DNA of 64,000 nucleotides. It comes from Bradyrhizobium sp. U87765 SZCCT0048 (lineage in GTDB: Bacteria; Pseudomonadota; Alphaproteobacteria; Rhizobiales; Xanthobacteraceae). A program made the translations under genes and the position numbers. This document shows positions 9,207-18,177 of the stretch, one piece after another. Numbering within the stretch: the first letter of the stretch is position 1; each line of letters begins with the position of its first letter. The stretch lies in NCBI RefSeq assembly GCF_018131225.1, contig NZ_JAFCMM010000006.1, forward strand, positions 248,001-312,000, written 5' to 3'. The notes beneath the pieces were generated by a model. The model searched no databases. It had not been told where the DNA came from and saw only the letters and a list, made by a program, of their open reading frames with translations.

Positions 9207-10646
9207 ATGACGGTTCCCTTCAGCCGCAAGACGGCGATCCTTGCCCATTCCGAACGGTTTGCAGCCACGCGCGCCGCCTGGCGGGAGCGGGCCGGCTTCT
9301 TCCATGGCGAGGACGAGGCCTATCTGCGCTTCCTCATTCCGGCGGGCGCGCGGGTGCTGGAAATCGGCTGCGGCACCGGTGACACCCTGGCGGCGCTCAA
9401 GCCCTCCCATGGCGTGGGGGTCGACCTCAGCCCGGCGATGGTGGCGCAGGCGCGTGCCCGTCATCCGGACCTGACCTTTGTGGTCGGCGACGCCGAGGAT
9501 CCGGCGACCATCGCGGCGCTCGAGGGGCCGTTCGACTACATCGTCGTCCTCGACACCATCGGCGCAATCGACGACTGCCAGCAGTTTCTGGCGCAGTTGC
9601 AGGCGCTGTGCGGCCGTGAGACGCGCCTTGTCATCGGCTACTACTCGCACCTGTGGCATCCGCTGCTGCGCTTCGCCGAGCGAGCCGGATGGCGGATGCC
9701 GACGCCCGCGCAGAACATCCTGTCTCCGGCGGACGTGCGGGCGTTCGCCGCGCTCGCCGACTTCGATGTGGTGAAATCGGAGCGGCGTGTGCTGTCGCCG
9801 GTCGCCCTGTTCGGGCTCGGGCGGGCCATCAACCGCTTCGTCAGCATTCTGCCGGGCTTTCGCGCGCTGGCGCTGCGTCACTATGCGGTCTGCCGTTCGC
9901 TGCCGGCGGCACGCGCGGCCGCCGACATCCGCTCGGCCACGGTGGTGGTGCCCGCGCGCAACGAGCGTGGCAACATCGAGCCGGCCGTGCAGCGCATTCC
10001 GCGCTTCTGTGACGATCTCGAGATCATTTTCATCGAGGGCCACAGCAAGGACGGCACCCTTGCCGAGATGGAGCGGGTCAAGGCGGCCTATCCGCATCTC
10101 GACATCAAGACCATGGTGCAGCCGGGCAAGGGCAAGGCCGACGCCGTGTTCACCGCGTTCGACGTCGCGCGGGGCGATGTCTTGATGATCCTCGATGCCG
10201 ATCTGACCATGCCGCCGGAGCAACTGCCGAAATTCTGGGAGGCGATGACCTCGGGCAAGGGCGAGTTCATCAACGGGTCGCGCCTCGTCTATGCGATGGA
10301 CGACGGCGCCATGCGGTTTCTCAACCTCATCGCCAACCGCACGTTCTCCTATCTGTTCTCGTGGCTGCTCAACCAGCGCTACACGGACACGCTGTGCGGC
10401 ACCAAGGTGCTGCGCCGGACCGACTACCAGCGGCTCAAGGCGGGCAAGGACTATTTCGGTGATTTCGATCCGTTTGGCGACTTCGACCTGATCTTCGGCG
10501 CGTCGAAGCTCAACCTCAAGTCGATCGACATGCCGATCCGCTATGCCGCACGCAGCTATGGCGAGACGCAGATCTCGCGCTTCACCCATGGCTGGATGCT
10601 GCTGAAGATGGTGGTGTTCGCGTTCTTCCGGATCAAGGCGCAGTAG
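9207..10646 (+). CDS. SAM methyltransferase fused to a GT2 glycosyltransferase
   Basis: A two-domain protein of 479 residues. Residues about 40-160 form a class I methyltransferase with the SAM motif VLEIGCGTGDTLAAL (50-64). From about residue 244 a GT2 domain begins with VVVPARNERGN, then EGHSKDGT, PGKGKADAV and the metal-binding ILDADLTM near 330, all as in dolichyl/polyprenyl-phosphate mannosyl- or glucosyltransferases. There is no membrane anchor after the GT2 domain. The family fact is that such GT2 enzymes make polyprenyl-phosphate sugars used by GT39 transferases; three GT39 genes lie just upstream. The methyl acceptor is unknown. I chose the ATG at 9207 because the earlier extension is not conserved-looking. 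The gene is convergent, 28 bases from the next stop. Confidence 0.8.
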   Translation: MTVPFSRKTAILAHSERFAATRAAWRERAGFFHGEDEAYLRFLIPAGARVLEIGCGTGDTLAALKPSHGVGVDLSPAMVAQARARHPDLTFVVGDAEDPATIAALEGPFDYIVVLDTIGAIDDCQQFLAQLQALCGRETRLVIGYYSHLWHPLLRFAERAGWRMPTPAQNILSPADVRAFAALADFDVVKSERRVLSPVALFGLGRAINRFVSILPGFRALALRHYAVCRSLPAARAAADIRSATVVVPARNERGNIEPAVQRIPRFCDDLEIIFIEGHSKDGTLAEMERVKAAYPHLDIKTMVQPGKGKADAVFTAFDVARGDVLMILDADLTMPPEQLPKFWEAMTSGKGEFINGSRLVYAMDDGAMRFLNLIANRTFSYLFSWLLNQRYTDTLCGTKVLRRTDYQRLKAGKDYFGDFDPFGDFDLIFGASKLNLKSIDMPIRYAARSYGETQISRFTHGWMLLKMVVFAFFRIKAQ

Positions 10647-10674
10647 GCGGCGGCGTCCACGGCTCGCCGCAGCG

Positions 10675-11637
10675 TCACTGTTCCTGCAATTCCATCGTCG
10701 CGCCGCCCTTGGCGGCCTTCTCGGCGCTGAGAATCCAGACGAGGCCGCCGAACGCGCCGACTGCGAACGACACCGCGCCGTACAGCAGCGACACCACGAG
10801 GCCGTCTTCCGGCGGCAGGCCGGCATAGCCGAACGCCACCATCATCGTCGCCTCGCGCACACCCCAGCCGGCGATCGAGATCGGCAGCATGGTGATGAGG
10901 ATGATCGGCGGGATCAGCAGGAGCACCTGGGTAAATGTCGCCGGCGCCGCGATCGAGCGCACGACACCCCAGGCGATCACCGCGGTGAGCACATGGATGA
11001 TCATCGACAGCACCGCGACGATCGGGCCGGTGCGGCGGCTGAACAGCACCTTGTTGGCGATCACCGCGCAGGCATGGATATGCTTGGTCGGCAGCCATTG
11101 TGTCAGCCAGGTCCAGGGCAGCCGGCCGAAGGCGAGGAAGCCGAGGCCGCCGGCGAGGGCCGCGAAGTCGATCAGCGACAATGCGGCGCGGCCATGCGCA
11201 TCGCTGATGAGTTGATAGCTCCACGGCAGGCTGCCGACGATCAGGATGGCCAGCGCGATCAGGCCGATGGCGCGGTCGACCAGCACCGAGTAGGTCGCCG
11301 CGCGCCAGCCTGCGCCGGTACGGCTGACCAGCCAGAGGCGGACCGCGTCGCCACCGATCGACGACGGCAGGGTCTGGTTGAAGAACGAGCCGATGAGGTT
11401 GAAGCGCAGCGACTGCGCCGCTGACAGCGGCGCGTTGCACAGCGCCGTGATTTCGCGCCAGCGCAGCGCGCCGAGCAGGATCTGCAGCAGCGTCACGGCG
11501 ATCGCGAAGGCGATCCAGCCGAAACTGATCTGGTTGACGCGCGCCAGGATCGCCTTGAGGTTGACCCCGCGCAGCGCCAGGTAAAGCAGGGCGCCGGACA
11601 CGAGGATCTTGAGAGCAACGAGGAGAAACTTGCGCAT
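10675..11637 (-). CDS. UPF0104 / YbhN-type membrane protein (flippase-like)
   Basis: A 320-residue protein with about eight membrane helices, of the family that also forms the N-terminal flippase half of MprF and includes AglD-type proteins of archaeal glycosylation. The diagnostic region is FFNQTLPSSIGGDAVRLWL near residues 75-93. The C-terminal part has ITMLPISIAGWGVREA. Its function is not established for most members; movement of a lipid or lipid-linked sugar is the usual suggestion. It lies convergent to the methyltransferase-GT2 gene and within a locus of polyprenyl-dependent transferases, so flipping of a polyprenyl-phosphate sugar is plausible but unproven. The start at 11637 (MRKFLLVALKILVSG) begins the first helix; longer versions add only non-hydrophobic sequence. 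Confidence 0.72.
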   Translation of the reverse strand: MRKFLLVALKILVSGALLYLALRGVNLKAILARVNQISFGWIAFAIAVTLLQILLGALRWREITALCNAPLSAAQSLRFNLIGSFFNQTLPSSIGGDAVRLWLVSRTGAGWRAATYSVLVDRAIGLIALAILIVGSLPWSYQLISDAHGRAALSLIDFAALAGGLGFLAFGRLPWTWLTQWLPTKHIHACAVIANKVLFSRRTGPIVAVLSMIIHVLTAVIAWGVVRSIAAPATFTQVLLLIPPIILITMLPISIAGWGVREATMMVAFGYAGLPPEDGLVVSLLYGAVSFAVGAFGGLVWILSAEKAAKGGATMELQEQ

Positions 11638-12073
11638 GGCGGGCCGGAAGGGCCTTCGGTCGGGGGAAAGCAGCCAAATGCCCAAAAATCTGGCTGTTTT
11701 GCGAACATGTTGCGTCGTGGTCCCACCAGCCCCGACGTGGTCCCTCCGGGCTGGCAGCGCAGGGGCTAGGTATGGCTTTCGGCTCCGTAAGGCAATAGGA
11801 AAGCCTGCCTGCGGGGCGGAGCAGGCCCGCCCTGGACGTGCCGCGCATCTGCCGTCCAGACAGGCCTTCACCATGAGATCCCGCGCGCCCTTGCGGGGCT
11901 GGCCGGCGGACAGCTAAAGAGGCGCGCCGGGCGACCGGCCTCACGGGTTCGGGCTCGAGATCGCGCATGGCAGATCGACACGATAACGCCTTGATCGGGG
12001 AACGGGCGCGGCCGACAGGCTCCGCGTGTGATCGGATGCCGGTTCCTCGGCATCGCCTGCAGGAGCAACACCG
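11638..12073. other. 436-base divergent intergenic region
   Basis: It separates the minus-strand UPF0104 gene from the plus-strand epimerase. A moderately A/T-rich patch (about 11676-11712) could hold promoters. The epimerase ribosome-binding site AGGAG is at 12061-12065. No small gene, repeat or stem of note was recognised. Confidence 0.4.
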
Positions 12074-13090
12074 ATGAGCAATCCGGCAATCTTGGTGACG
12101 GGCGCGGCCGGCTTCATCGGCTTTCATGTCAGCCAGCGACTGTTGCAGGCCGGACGCGCCGTGGTCGGTCTCGACAACCTCAATGATTACTACGATCCGG
12201 CGCTGAAGCAGGCGCGGCTCGACGTGCTCGGCAACGATCCGCGCTTTCGGTTCGTCCGGCTCGATCTCGCCGATCAGGACGGCATGACGGCCCTGTTCGC
12301 GCGCGAGCGCTTTCCCGTCGTGGTGCATCTCGCCGCGCAGGCCGGCGTGCGCTATTCGCTGCAGAATCCGCACGCCTACATGACCTCGAACTACACCGGC
12401 TTTGCCAATGTGCTCGAAGGCTGTCGCCATCACGGCTGCGGCCATCTGCTGTATGCATCGTCGTCATCGGTCTACGGCAGCAATACCAGGCTGCCGTTCT
12501 CGGTGCAGGACAGCGTCGACCATCCGATCAGCCTCTATGCCGCGAGCAAGAAGGCGAACGAACTGATGGCCCATGCCTATAGCCATCTGTTCCGCATTCC
12601 GGTGACGGGCCTGCGCTTCTTCACGGTGTACGGCCCGTGGGGGCGCCCTGACATGGCGATGTATCTGTTTACCAAGGCGATCGTCGAGGGACGACCGATC
12701 AAGCTGTTCAACGACGGCAACATGCGGCGCGACTTCACCTATGTCGACGACATCGTCGAGGCGATCGTCCGCCTGATCGACCATGTGCCGCAGCCCGATC
12801 CGGCATGGGACGGCGCTCGCCCCAACCCCGCCACGAGTTCGGCGCCCTGGCGGGTCTACAACATCGGAAACAATCGTCCGGAAGAGCTGATGCATGTGGT
12901 CGCGCTGCTGGAGCAGGAGCTGGGACGTAACGCACTGAAGGAACTGCTGCCGATGCAGCCTGGTGACGTGCCGGCGACCTTCGCCGATGTCGACGACCTG
13001 ACGCGCGACGTCGGCTTCCGGCCGTCGACCTCGATCGAACAGGGCGTTAGGAAATTCGTGCAATGGTATCGCGATTATCATCGGGTGTGA
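12074..13090 (+). CDS. UDP-glucuronate 4-epimerase-type SDR enzyme
   Basis: A 338-residue extended short-chain dehydrogenase, probably converting UDP-glucuronate to UDP-galacturonate for LPS or capsule. It has the NAD motif TGAAGFIGFHV at the N-terminus, LDNLNDYYDPALK, the catalytic SLYAASKKANE (Tyr-x-x-x-Lys), and FFTVYGPWGRPDMA, a signature of this epimerase group (LpsL/Cap1J type). It also has RRDFTYVDDIVEA near residue 220. AGGAG lies 8 bases before the ATG. manC follows after 7 bases, so they form an operon. GDP-fucose synthase and UDP-glucose 4-epimerase are relatives, but the YGPWGRPDMA motif favours the uronate enzyme. Confidence 0.88.
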   Translation: MSNPAILVTGAAGFIGFHVSQRLLQAGRAVVGLDNLNDYYDPALKQARLDVLGNDPRFRFVRLDLADQDGMTALFARERFPVVVHLAAQAGVRYSLQNPHAYMTSNYTGFANVLEGCRHHGCGHLLYASSSSVYGSNTRLPFSVQDSVDHPISLYAASKKANELMAHAYSHLFRIPVTGLRFFTVYGPWGRPDMAMYLFTKAIVEGRPIKLFNDGNMRRDFTYVDDIVEAIVRLIDHVPQPDPAWDGARPNPATSSAPWRVYNIGNNRPEELMHVVALLEQELGRNALKELLPMQPGDVPATFADVDDLTRDVGFRPSTSIEQGVRKFVQWYRDYHRV

Positions 13091-13097
13091 CGGGTTC

Positions 13098-14510
13098 ATG
13101 GGCGAGCGTATCATTCCGTTAATCATGTGCGGCGGCGCCGGGACGCGCCTCTGGCCCGCCTCGCGCGAGGGGCGGCCGAAGCAGTTCCTGCGGCTGTTCG
13201 GCGAACGCTCGACCTTCCAGGACACCATGCGGCGGGTGTTCGATCCCACGCTGTTCGATCGTCCGATCGTGATCACAAATGCCGCTTATCGTTTCATGGT
13301 CACCGAGCAACTCGCTGAAATCGGCCTCGAGGCCGATGTGCTGCTGGAGCCGGCGCGTCGCGACTCCGGTCCCGCGATCGCCGCCGGCGCCGCCTTTGCC
13401 CGCGCGCGCAACGCCGACGCGGTCGTGCTGGCGCTCGCCGCCGATCATGTGGTCAGCGACAACGCCGCGTTCGTCGAGGCCTGCCGTCGCGGCCGTGATG
13501 GCGCCAACGGCGGACGCATCGTGACCTTTGGCGTCACGCCCGAGCATCCGTCGACCGAGTATGGCTACATTCGTCCCGGCGATGCCATTTCCGGCGACAT
13601 CCGCGCGGTCGCTTCGTTTGTCGAGAAGCCGGATGCGGCGACGGCGGCGCGCTATGTCGCCGACGGCTATCTCTGGAACAGCGGCAACTTCATGTTCCGC
13701 GCCGAGACGCTGCTCGCCGAATACGCCCGCTTCGATGCCGACAGCGTCACGGCCGTGACCGAGGCGGTGGCGAAAGCCGGCCGCGATCTCGGTTTCGTCA
13801 CGCTCGACAAGGCCGCGTTCGAAAGCGCGCGCGCGATCTCGATCGACTATGCCGTGATGGAGAAGACCGACCGTGCCGCGGTGATCGCGGTGTCGTGCGG
13901 CTGGTCCGATGTCGGGTCATGGCGCGCGGTCTGGGAGCTGTCGCCCAAGGACGGTGACGGCAATGTCGCGCAGGGGCAGGCGGTGTTCGAGGGCGCGCGC
14001 AACTGCAACGTCTCCACCGACAAAACCCTGGTGGCCCTGGAAGGCGTCGAGGATCTCGTCGTCGTCGCCACGCAGGATGCCGTGCTGGTGTCGCGGCAGA
14101 AGGACGCCGGCGGCCTCAAGCGGCTGGTCGGCAAGCTGCGCACCGTCGCGCCGCAGGTGACGGAAGACCATCTCAAGGTCCACCGGCCGTGGGGCTCGTA
14201 CCAGTCGCTCGATATCGGCGAGCGCCATCAGGTCAAGCGCATCATCGTCAAGGCCGGCGGTCGCCTGTCGCTGCAGAAGCATCACCATCGTTCCGAGCAC
14301 TGGATCGTGGTGCGCGGCGCTGCGCTGGTCACGGTCAACGACACCCAGAAGGTGGTGCACGAGAACGAGTCGATCTACATCCCCATCGGCGCGGTCCATC
14401 GCATGGAAAACCCCGGCAAGATCCCGCTGGAGCTGATCGAGGTGCAGACCGGCAGCTATCTCGGCGAGGACGACATCATCCGCATCGAGGACGACTACAA
14501 GCGCTCGTGA
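13098..14510 (+). CDS. manC: mannose-1-phosphate guanylyltransferase / mannose-6-phosphate isomerase
   Basis: A bifunctional AlgA/ManC-type enzyme of 470 residues. The N-terminal nucleotidyltransferase (about 1-285) makes GDP-mannose from mannose-1-phosphate and GTP. It has IMCGGAGTRLWPASR, PKQFLRLFG and later FVEKPD and the WNSGNFMF motif. The C-terminal cupin (about 350-465) with SLQKHHHRSEHWIVV and YIPIGAVHRMENPG is the type II phosphomannose isomerase. It supplies GDP-mannose to gmd and to any polyprenyl-phosphate-mannose synthase in the locus. It follows the epimerase by 7 bases. Its last 16 bases overlap the 3' end of the convergent acyltransferase gene. Confidence 0.95.
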   Translation: MGERIIPLIMCGGAGTRLWPASREGRPKQFLRLFGERSTFQDTMRRVFDPTLFDRPIVITNAAYRFMVTEQLAEIGLEADVLLEPARRDSGPAIAAGAAFARARNADAVVLALAADHVVSDNAAFVEACRRGRDGANGGRIVTFGVTPEHPSTEYGYIRPGDAISGDIRAVASFVEKPDAATAARYVADGYLWNSGNFMFRAETLLAEYARFDADSVTAVTEAVAKAGRDLGFVTLDKAAFESARAISIDYAVMEKTDRAAVIAVSCGWSDVGSWRAVWELSPKDGDGNVAQGQAVFEGARNCNVSTDKTLVALEGVEDLVVVATQDAVLVSRQKDAGGLKRLVGKLRTVAPQVTEDHLKVHRPWGSYQSLDIGERHQVKRIIVKAGGRLSLQKHHHRSEHWIVVRGAALVTVNDTQKVVHENESIYIPIGAVHRMENPGKIPLELIEVQTGSYLGEDDIIRIEDDYKRS

Positions 14511-15568
14511 GGTGCCGGCATCGCCGGTGGATCACCGGGCGATGGCTTCGGCTGCCGCCGCAGCAGGCCGAGGGCCGGCCGCTCGATCAGCCGGTAGCTG
14601 ACGAGGCCGGCGACGTTCGCCGCGACGAGACATGCTGCCAGGAAAACGATCTGCGTCGCGACGTCGTGCCAGGGCAGGCGCGCGAAGGCGTGGCCGAGCG
14701 CCGACACCACGAGGACGTGGCACAGGTAGGTCGAGTACGACGCATCGCCGATTCGCTGCAGCAGGGATGGCCAGGGCAGCTTCTGCGTCAGCTCCAGCGC
14801 CGCCGCGCCGTAGATCAGCGGTACGAACGGCGCGCCGATCATCACGATGCCCGTGCCGGTCATTTGCAGGTCGTTCTGGGACAGGCCGGATGACGCTGCC
14901 GCGATCAGGCCGGCGGGGACAAGCGCCACGCCGATGAGAAGGCTGCCGGACGCGAAGCGGGCGAATCCGGCGCGGATCGCAAGGCCGACCAGCGCACCGG
15001 CGATGAACAGACAGGTCAGTGGATTGAATGCGATGCCGAGCGCGGGGCTGGCGGGATAGCCGAGGCCGGACGCTGCGGCGATCACAAGGGCCCAGACGAG
15101 CAGCGCGGGCAGGATCGGCACGCGCAGGCCCAGCAGCGCGGCGAATACCAGATAGAAGTACATCTCGTGGATCAGCGTCCAGCCGACTGCAAGCAGAGGA
15201 CCGACATCCTGGGGCCAGAGCAGATAGGATTTCAGGATCGACGGCGGATGCGCATAGGACGTGTTCACGACGCCTGGCGCTATCAGGAAGGCCGCCAGCA
15301 CGATCGAGGTATAGAACCAGTAGGCCGGGAAGATGCGTATCACCCGGGACAGCGCGAAGCGCAGAGGGGGCGAATCCGCGGCGATATAGGCAATGACAAA
15401 GCCGGAGATGACGAAGAAGAAATCGACACCGGCGGGCCCGAGCACGCGCGTCCAGTCGGGCAGCAGGGCGATACCCTGACCGTATTTCGGCTCGATCAGC
15501 AGCAGGTGGCTGATCAGGACCGCGTTGGCGGCGAGCCCGCGGAAGCACTGGATGCTCGAAAACTTCAT
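14495..15568 (-). CDS. acyltransferase 3 family O-acyltransferase (ExoZ/OafA-like)
   Basis: An integral membrane protein of 357 residues that probably O-acetylates a surface polysaccharide or lipid-linked sugar. The N-terminal MKFSSIQCFRGLAANAVLISH carries the family's Arg-Gly and His positions. GVDFFFVISGFVIAY and RVIRIFPAYW (the R-x-x-R-I-x-P-x-Y-W motif) follow, then about eight more helices. No SGNH extension is present, so it is the short ExoZ-like type. The C-terminus is rich in Pro and Arg. The stop overlaps the end of manC by 16 bases in convergent orientation. The acceptor is unknown. Confidence 0.85.
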   Translation of the reverse strand: MKFSSIQCFRGLAANAVLISHLLLIEPKYGQGIALLPDWTRVLGPAGVDFFFVISGFVIAYIAADSPPLRFALSRVIRIFPAYWFYTSIVLAAFLIAPGVVNTSYAHPPSILKSYLLWPQDVGPLLAVGWTLIHEMYFYLVFAALLGLRVPILPALLVWALVIAAASGLGYPASPALGIAFNPLTCLFIAGALVGLAIRAGFARFASGSLLIGVALVPAGLIAAASSGLSQNDLQMTGTGIVMIGAPFVPLIYGAAALELTQKLPWPSLLQRIGDASYSTYLCHVLVVSALGHAFARLPWHDVATQIVFLAACLVAANVAGLVSYRLIERPALGLLRRQPKPSPGDPPAMPAPHERL

Positions 15569-15917
15569 GAACGTCGGATCGCCCCGTTGCCCGCGCCGGA
15601 CGCATCGTGTGATGGAGTGGGCCGCCGGCCATAGCGCGGCTTGCCCATGCCCGCCAAGGGCTGTCAGGCGCGCCCGGCGCGGCCGGCAAGTGTCGCTTGG
15701 CGCCGATTCGGCCGCGGCCAGCAGCCGGAGGCGTCCCGCCGGATTGGAACCGGTTCAGTCGCGCGCGCTGGCTAGATCCCTGATATTTCTATGTAATTCT
15801 TTGAATCAAAACGTGTTTAATGTTGTGCCGGGAAGGTTCGCAACGGCCCGGCCGGCGTGCTAGACCGTGGCCGCGGCGCGACCGGGGTTTGCGCCGAACG
15901 ATTTTTCGGGGATTGGG
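15569..15917. other. 349-base divergent intergenic region with an A/T-rich promoter-like block
   Basis: The block at about 15776-15830 is strikingly A/T-rich for this genome, contains TTGAAT (15801-15806), and lies upstream of the gnnA-like gene. It is the likely promoter zone for gnnA-gnnB. The remainder is G+C-rich with no recognised gene. Confidence 0.4.
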
Positions 15918-16904
15918 ATGAGTTTGAAAGACGGGGCGCCCCTTCGCATGGGCGTGGTCGGCGCAGGCGTGATGGGCAGCAACCATGCGCGCGTGCTGAT
16001 GAGCCTGCCGGGCGTCACCATGGTCGGCATCGTCGATCCGCTGCCGGCCCACCGCGAGCGCGCCACGCGGCTCGTCGGATGTCCAGTGTTCGAGACGCTG
16101 GACGAACTGATCGCCGCCGGCGTCGATGCGGTCACGGTCGCAGCCCCCACCCATCTCCACCACGAAGTGTCGCTGGCGCTGATCGCGCGCGGCATTCATG
16201 TGCTGGTCGAGAAGCCGATCGCCTCCACGGTGCAGGAGGGCGAGGAGATCGTCGCCGCCGCGCGCAAGGCCGGCGTCACGCTGATGGTCGGCCATGTCGA
16301 GCGCTTCAATCCGGCGGTCGCGGCCATCAAGCAGGCGATCAAGGGCGAGGACATTCTCTCCATCGCCATCACCCGCGTCGGTCCGTTCCCGCCGCGCATG
16401 TCCAATGTCGGCGTCGTCATCGATCTCGCCGTGCACGACATCGATCTGATCCGCTGGTTCACCGAATCGGACATCGCCGAGGTGCAGCCGCAGCTCTCGA
16501 GCGCGGTCGCCGAGCGCGAGGACATTGCGCTGCTCCAGTTCCGCACCCAGTCCGGCGTGCTCGCCCATATCAACACCAACTGGCTGACGCCGTTCAAGGC
16601 GCGCAGCGTCACGGTGGCGACCCGCGGCAAGTATCTCACCGGCGACCTGCTGACGCGCCAGGTGACCGAGTGCTTCGGCTTCCAGCCGGACGGCGCCTAT
16701 TCCATGCGTCATCTTTCGGTCGGGCACGACGAGCCGCTGCGCGCCGAGCTGATGGCGTTCGCCGACGCGGTGCGCACCGGCAAGACGCCGGCCGTGACCG
16801 GCGAGGAGGGCGTCGCCAGCCTCGCGATCGCGATCCAGTGCCTCGAGGCGCCGTCGCAGCAGGTGGCGGACGCCGCCCGCACGCCGCGCCGCATCGCCGG
16901 CTGA
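15918..16904 (+). CDS. gnnA: Gfo/Idh/MocA oxidoreductase, likely UDP-GlcNAc 3-dehydrogenase
   Basis: A 328-residue NAD(P)-dependent oxidoreductase. The N-terminal MGVVGAGVMGSNHARVL is the Rossmann motif. VEKPIAST near residue 96 is the Glu-Lys-Pro catalytic motif. GHVERFNPA and DLAVHDIDLIRW are typical of the sugar-nucleotide branch (WlbA/GnnA). The next gene is a DegT-type aminotransferase, the partner that aminates the 3-keto product. In Acidithiobacillus the GnnA-GnnB pair makes UDP-GlcNAc3N for lipid A, and bradyrhizobial lipid A is known to contain GlcN3N. I therefore prefer GnnA over WlbA (UDP-GlcNAcA pathway), for which no acid-forming or acetylating partner is present. I chose the start at 15918 because the fold begins there. 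Confidence 0.75.
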   Translation: MSLKDGAPLRMGVVGAGVMGSNHARVLMSLPGVTMVGIVDPLPAHRERATRLVGCPVFETLDELIAAGVDAVTVAAPTHLHHEVSLALIARGIHVLVEKPIASTVQEGEEIVAAARKAGVTLMVGHVERFNPAVAAIKQAIKGEDILSIAITRVGPFPPRMSNVGVVIDLAVHDIDLIRWFTESDIAEVQPQLSSAVAEREDIALLQFRTQSGVLAHINTNWLTPFKARSVTVATRGKYLTGDLLTRQVTECFGFQPDGAYSMRHLSVGHDEPLRAELMAFADAVRTGKTPAVTGEEGVASLAIAIQCLEAPSQQVADAARTPRRIAG

Positions 16905-16937
16905 TTTCTTCATCGTTCATCAAACGCGCAGGTCCGC

Positions 16938-18077
16938 ATGAACCAGCACACGCCGCCGCAAGCCATTCCCTTCATCGACGTTGCGACGCAACGCCGCCGC
17001 CTCGGCCGCGCCATCGATGACGGGGTATCGAAGGTCCTCGACGCGTGCCAGTTCATCAACGGTCCGGAGGTGACGCAGTTCGAGGCCGATCTCGCCGCGT
17101 TCTGCGGCGCCAAACACGTCGTCGCCTGTGCCAGCGGCACGGACGCGTTGCTGATGGTGCTGATGGCGCGCGGCATCGGCCCGGGCGATGCGGTGCTGTG
17201 TCCGACCTTCACGTTCTGCGCGACCGGCGAGGTGGTGGCGCTGCTCGGTGCGACGCCGGTGTTCGTCGACGTCGACGAGACCACCTTCAACATCGATCCG
17301 GCCTCGCTCAGCCGCGGCATCGCGACCGCCCGCCAGCAGGGCCTCAAGCCCAGGGCGGTGATCCCGGTCGACCTGTTCGGCCAGAGCGCCGACCATGACA
17401 CGATCGGCGCCATCGCCGCAGCCGAAGGTCTGTTCGTGCTCGACGACGCCGCGCAGGGTTTTGGCGCCACGTACAAGGGCCGTCGCCTCGGCACCTTTGG
17501 GCTCGCCACCGCGACCAGCTTCTTCCCGGCGAAACCGCTCGGCTGCTACGGCGACGGCGGTGCGATCTGCACCGACGACGAGGAACTCGCGGCGACGCTG
17601 CGCAGCATCCGCGTTCACGGCCACGGTTCAGACAAGTACGACAACGTCCGCATCGGTCTCACCGCGCGCCTCGACACCGTGCAGGCGGCGGTCCTGATCG
17701 AGAAGCTGAAGATCTTCCAGGACGAGATCGATGCCCGCAACCGCATCGCCAGGCGTTACTCCGATGCGCTGCAGGACGTGGTTGCCGTGCCGCGCGTCGT
17801 CGATGGCGTCTCCGTGTGGGCGCAGTATACGATTCGCCTGCGCAATACGGATCGCGACGGCTTCGCCGCAAAGCTCAAGGCGCGCGGCGTGCCCACGGCG
17901 ATCTACTATCCCAAGTCGCTGCACCAGCAGACCGCCTACAAGCACTATCCGGTGGCGAGCGGCGGCGTGCCGGTCAGCGAGAGGCTGTCGCTGGACGTGA
18001 TCAGCCTGCCGATGCATGCCTATCTCGACGAACCGACCCAGGACCGCATCATCGCCGCGGTTCACGAAGCGCTCTGA
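16938..18077 (+). CDS. gnnB: DegT/DnrJ/EryC1 aminotransferase, likely UDP-3-keto-GlcNAc aminotransferase
   Basis: A PLP enzyme of 379 residues, 33 bases downstream of gnnA. IPFIDVATQRRRLG at the N-terminus is typical. CASGTDALLMVLMA binds cofactor phosphate, LDDAAQGFGATYKG holds the Asp-Ala-Ala-Gln pyridine-ring contact, and SFFPAKPLGCYGDGG holds the Schiff-base Lys. WlbC/WbpE/GnnB proteins share this exact SFFPAKPLGCYGDGGA pattern. It would move an amino group from glutamate to the 3-keto sugar nucleotide, giving UDP-GlcNAc3N for lipid A with amide-linked acyl chains. Close alternatives are the WbpE pathway or a QuiNAc4N enzyme; the gene pair argues for GnnB. Confidence 0.78.
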   Translation: MNQHTPPQAIPFIDVATQRRRLGRAIDDGVSKVLDACQFINGPEVTQFEADLAAFCGAKHVVACASGTDALLMVLMARGIGPGDAVLCPTFTFCATGEVVALLGATPVFVDVDETTFNIDPASLSRGIATARQQGLKPRAVIPVDLFGQSADHDTIGAIAAAEGLFVLDDAAQGFGATYKGRRLGTFGLATATSFFPAKPLGCYGDGGAICTDDEELAATLRSIRVHGHGSDKYDNVRIGLTARLDTVQAAVLIEKLKIFQDEIDARNRIARRYSDALQDVVAVPRVVDGVSVWAQYTIRLRNTDRDGFAAKLKARGVPTAIYYPKSLHQQTAYKHYPVASGGVPVSERLSLDVISLPMHAYLDEPTQDRIIAAVHEAL

Positions 18078-18177
18078 CATTCGCATCGCCTGCATTGTCT
18101 TCGTCCGCCGGCGGCGATAGCGTCCGCGGCGGATGCGGATCGTCCGCGGGGCGTCAGGGGCGCGGGAACAAGCAGGC

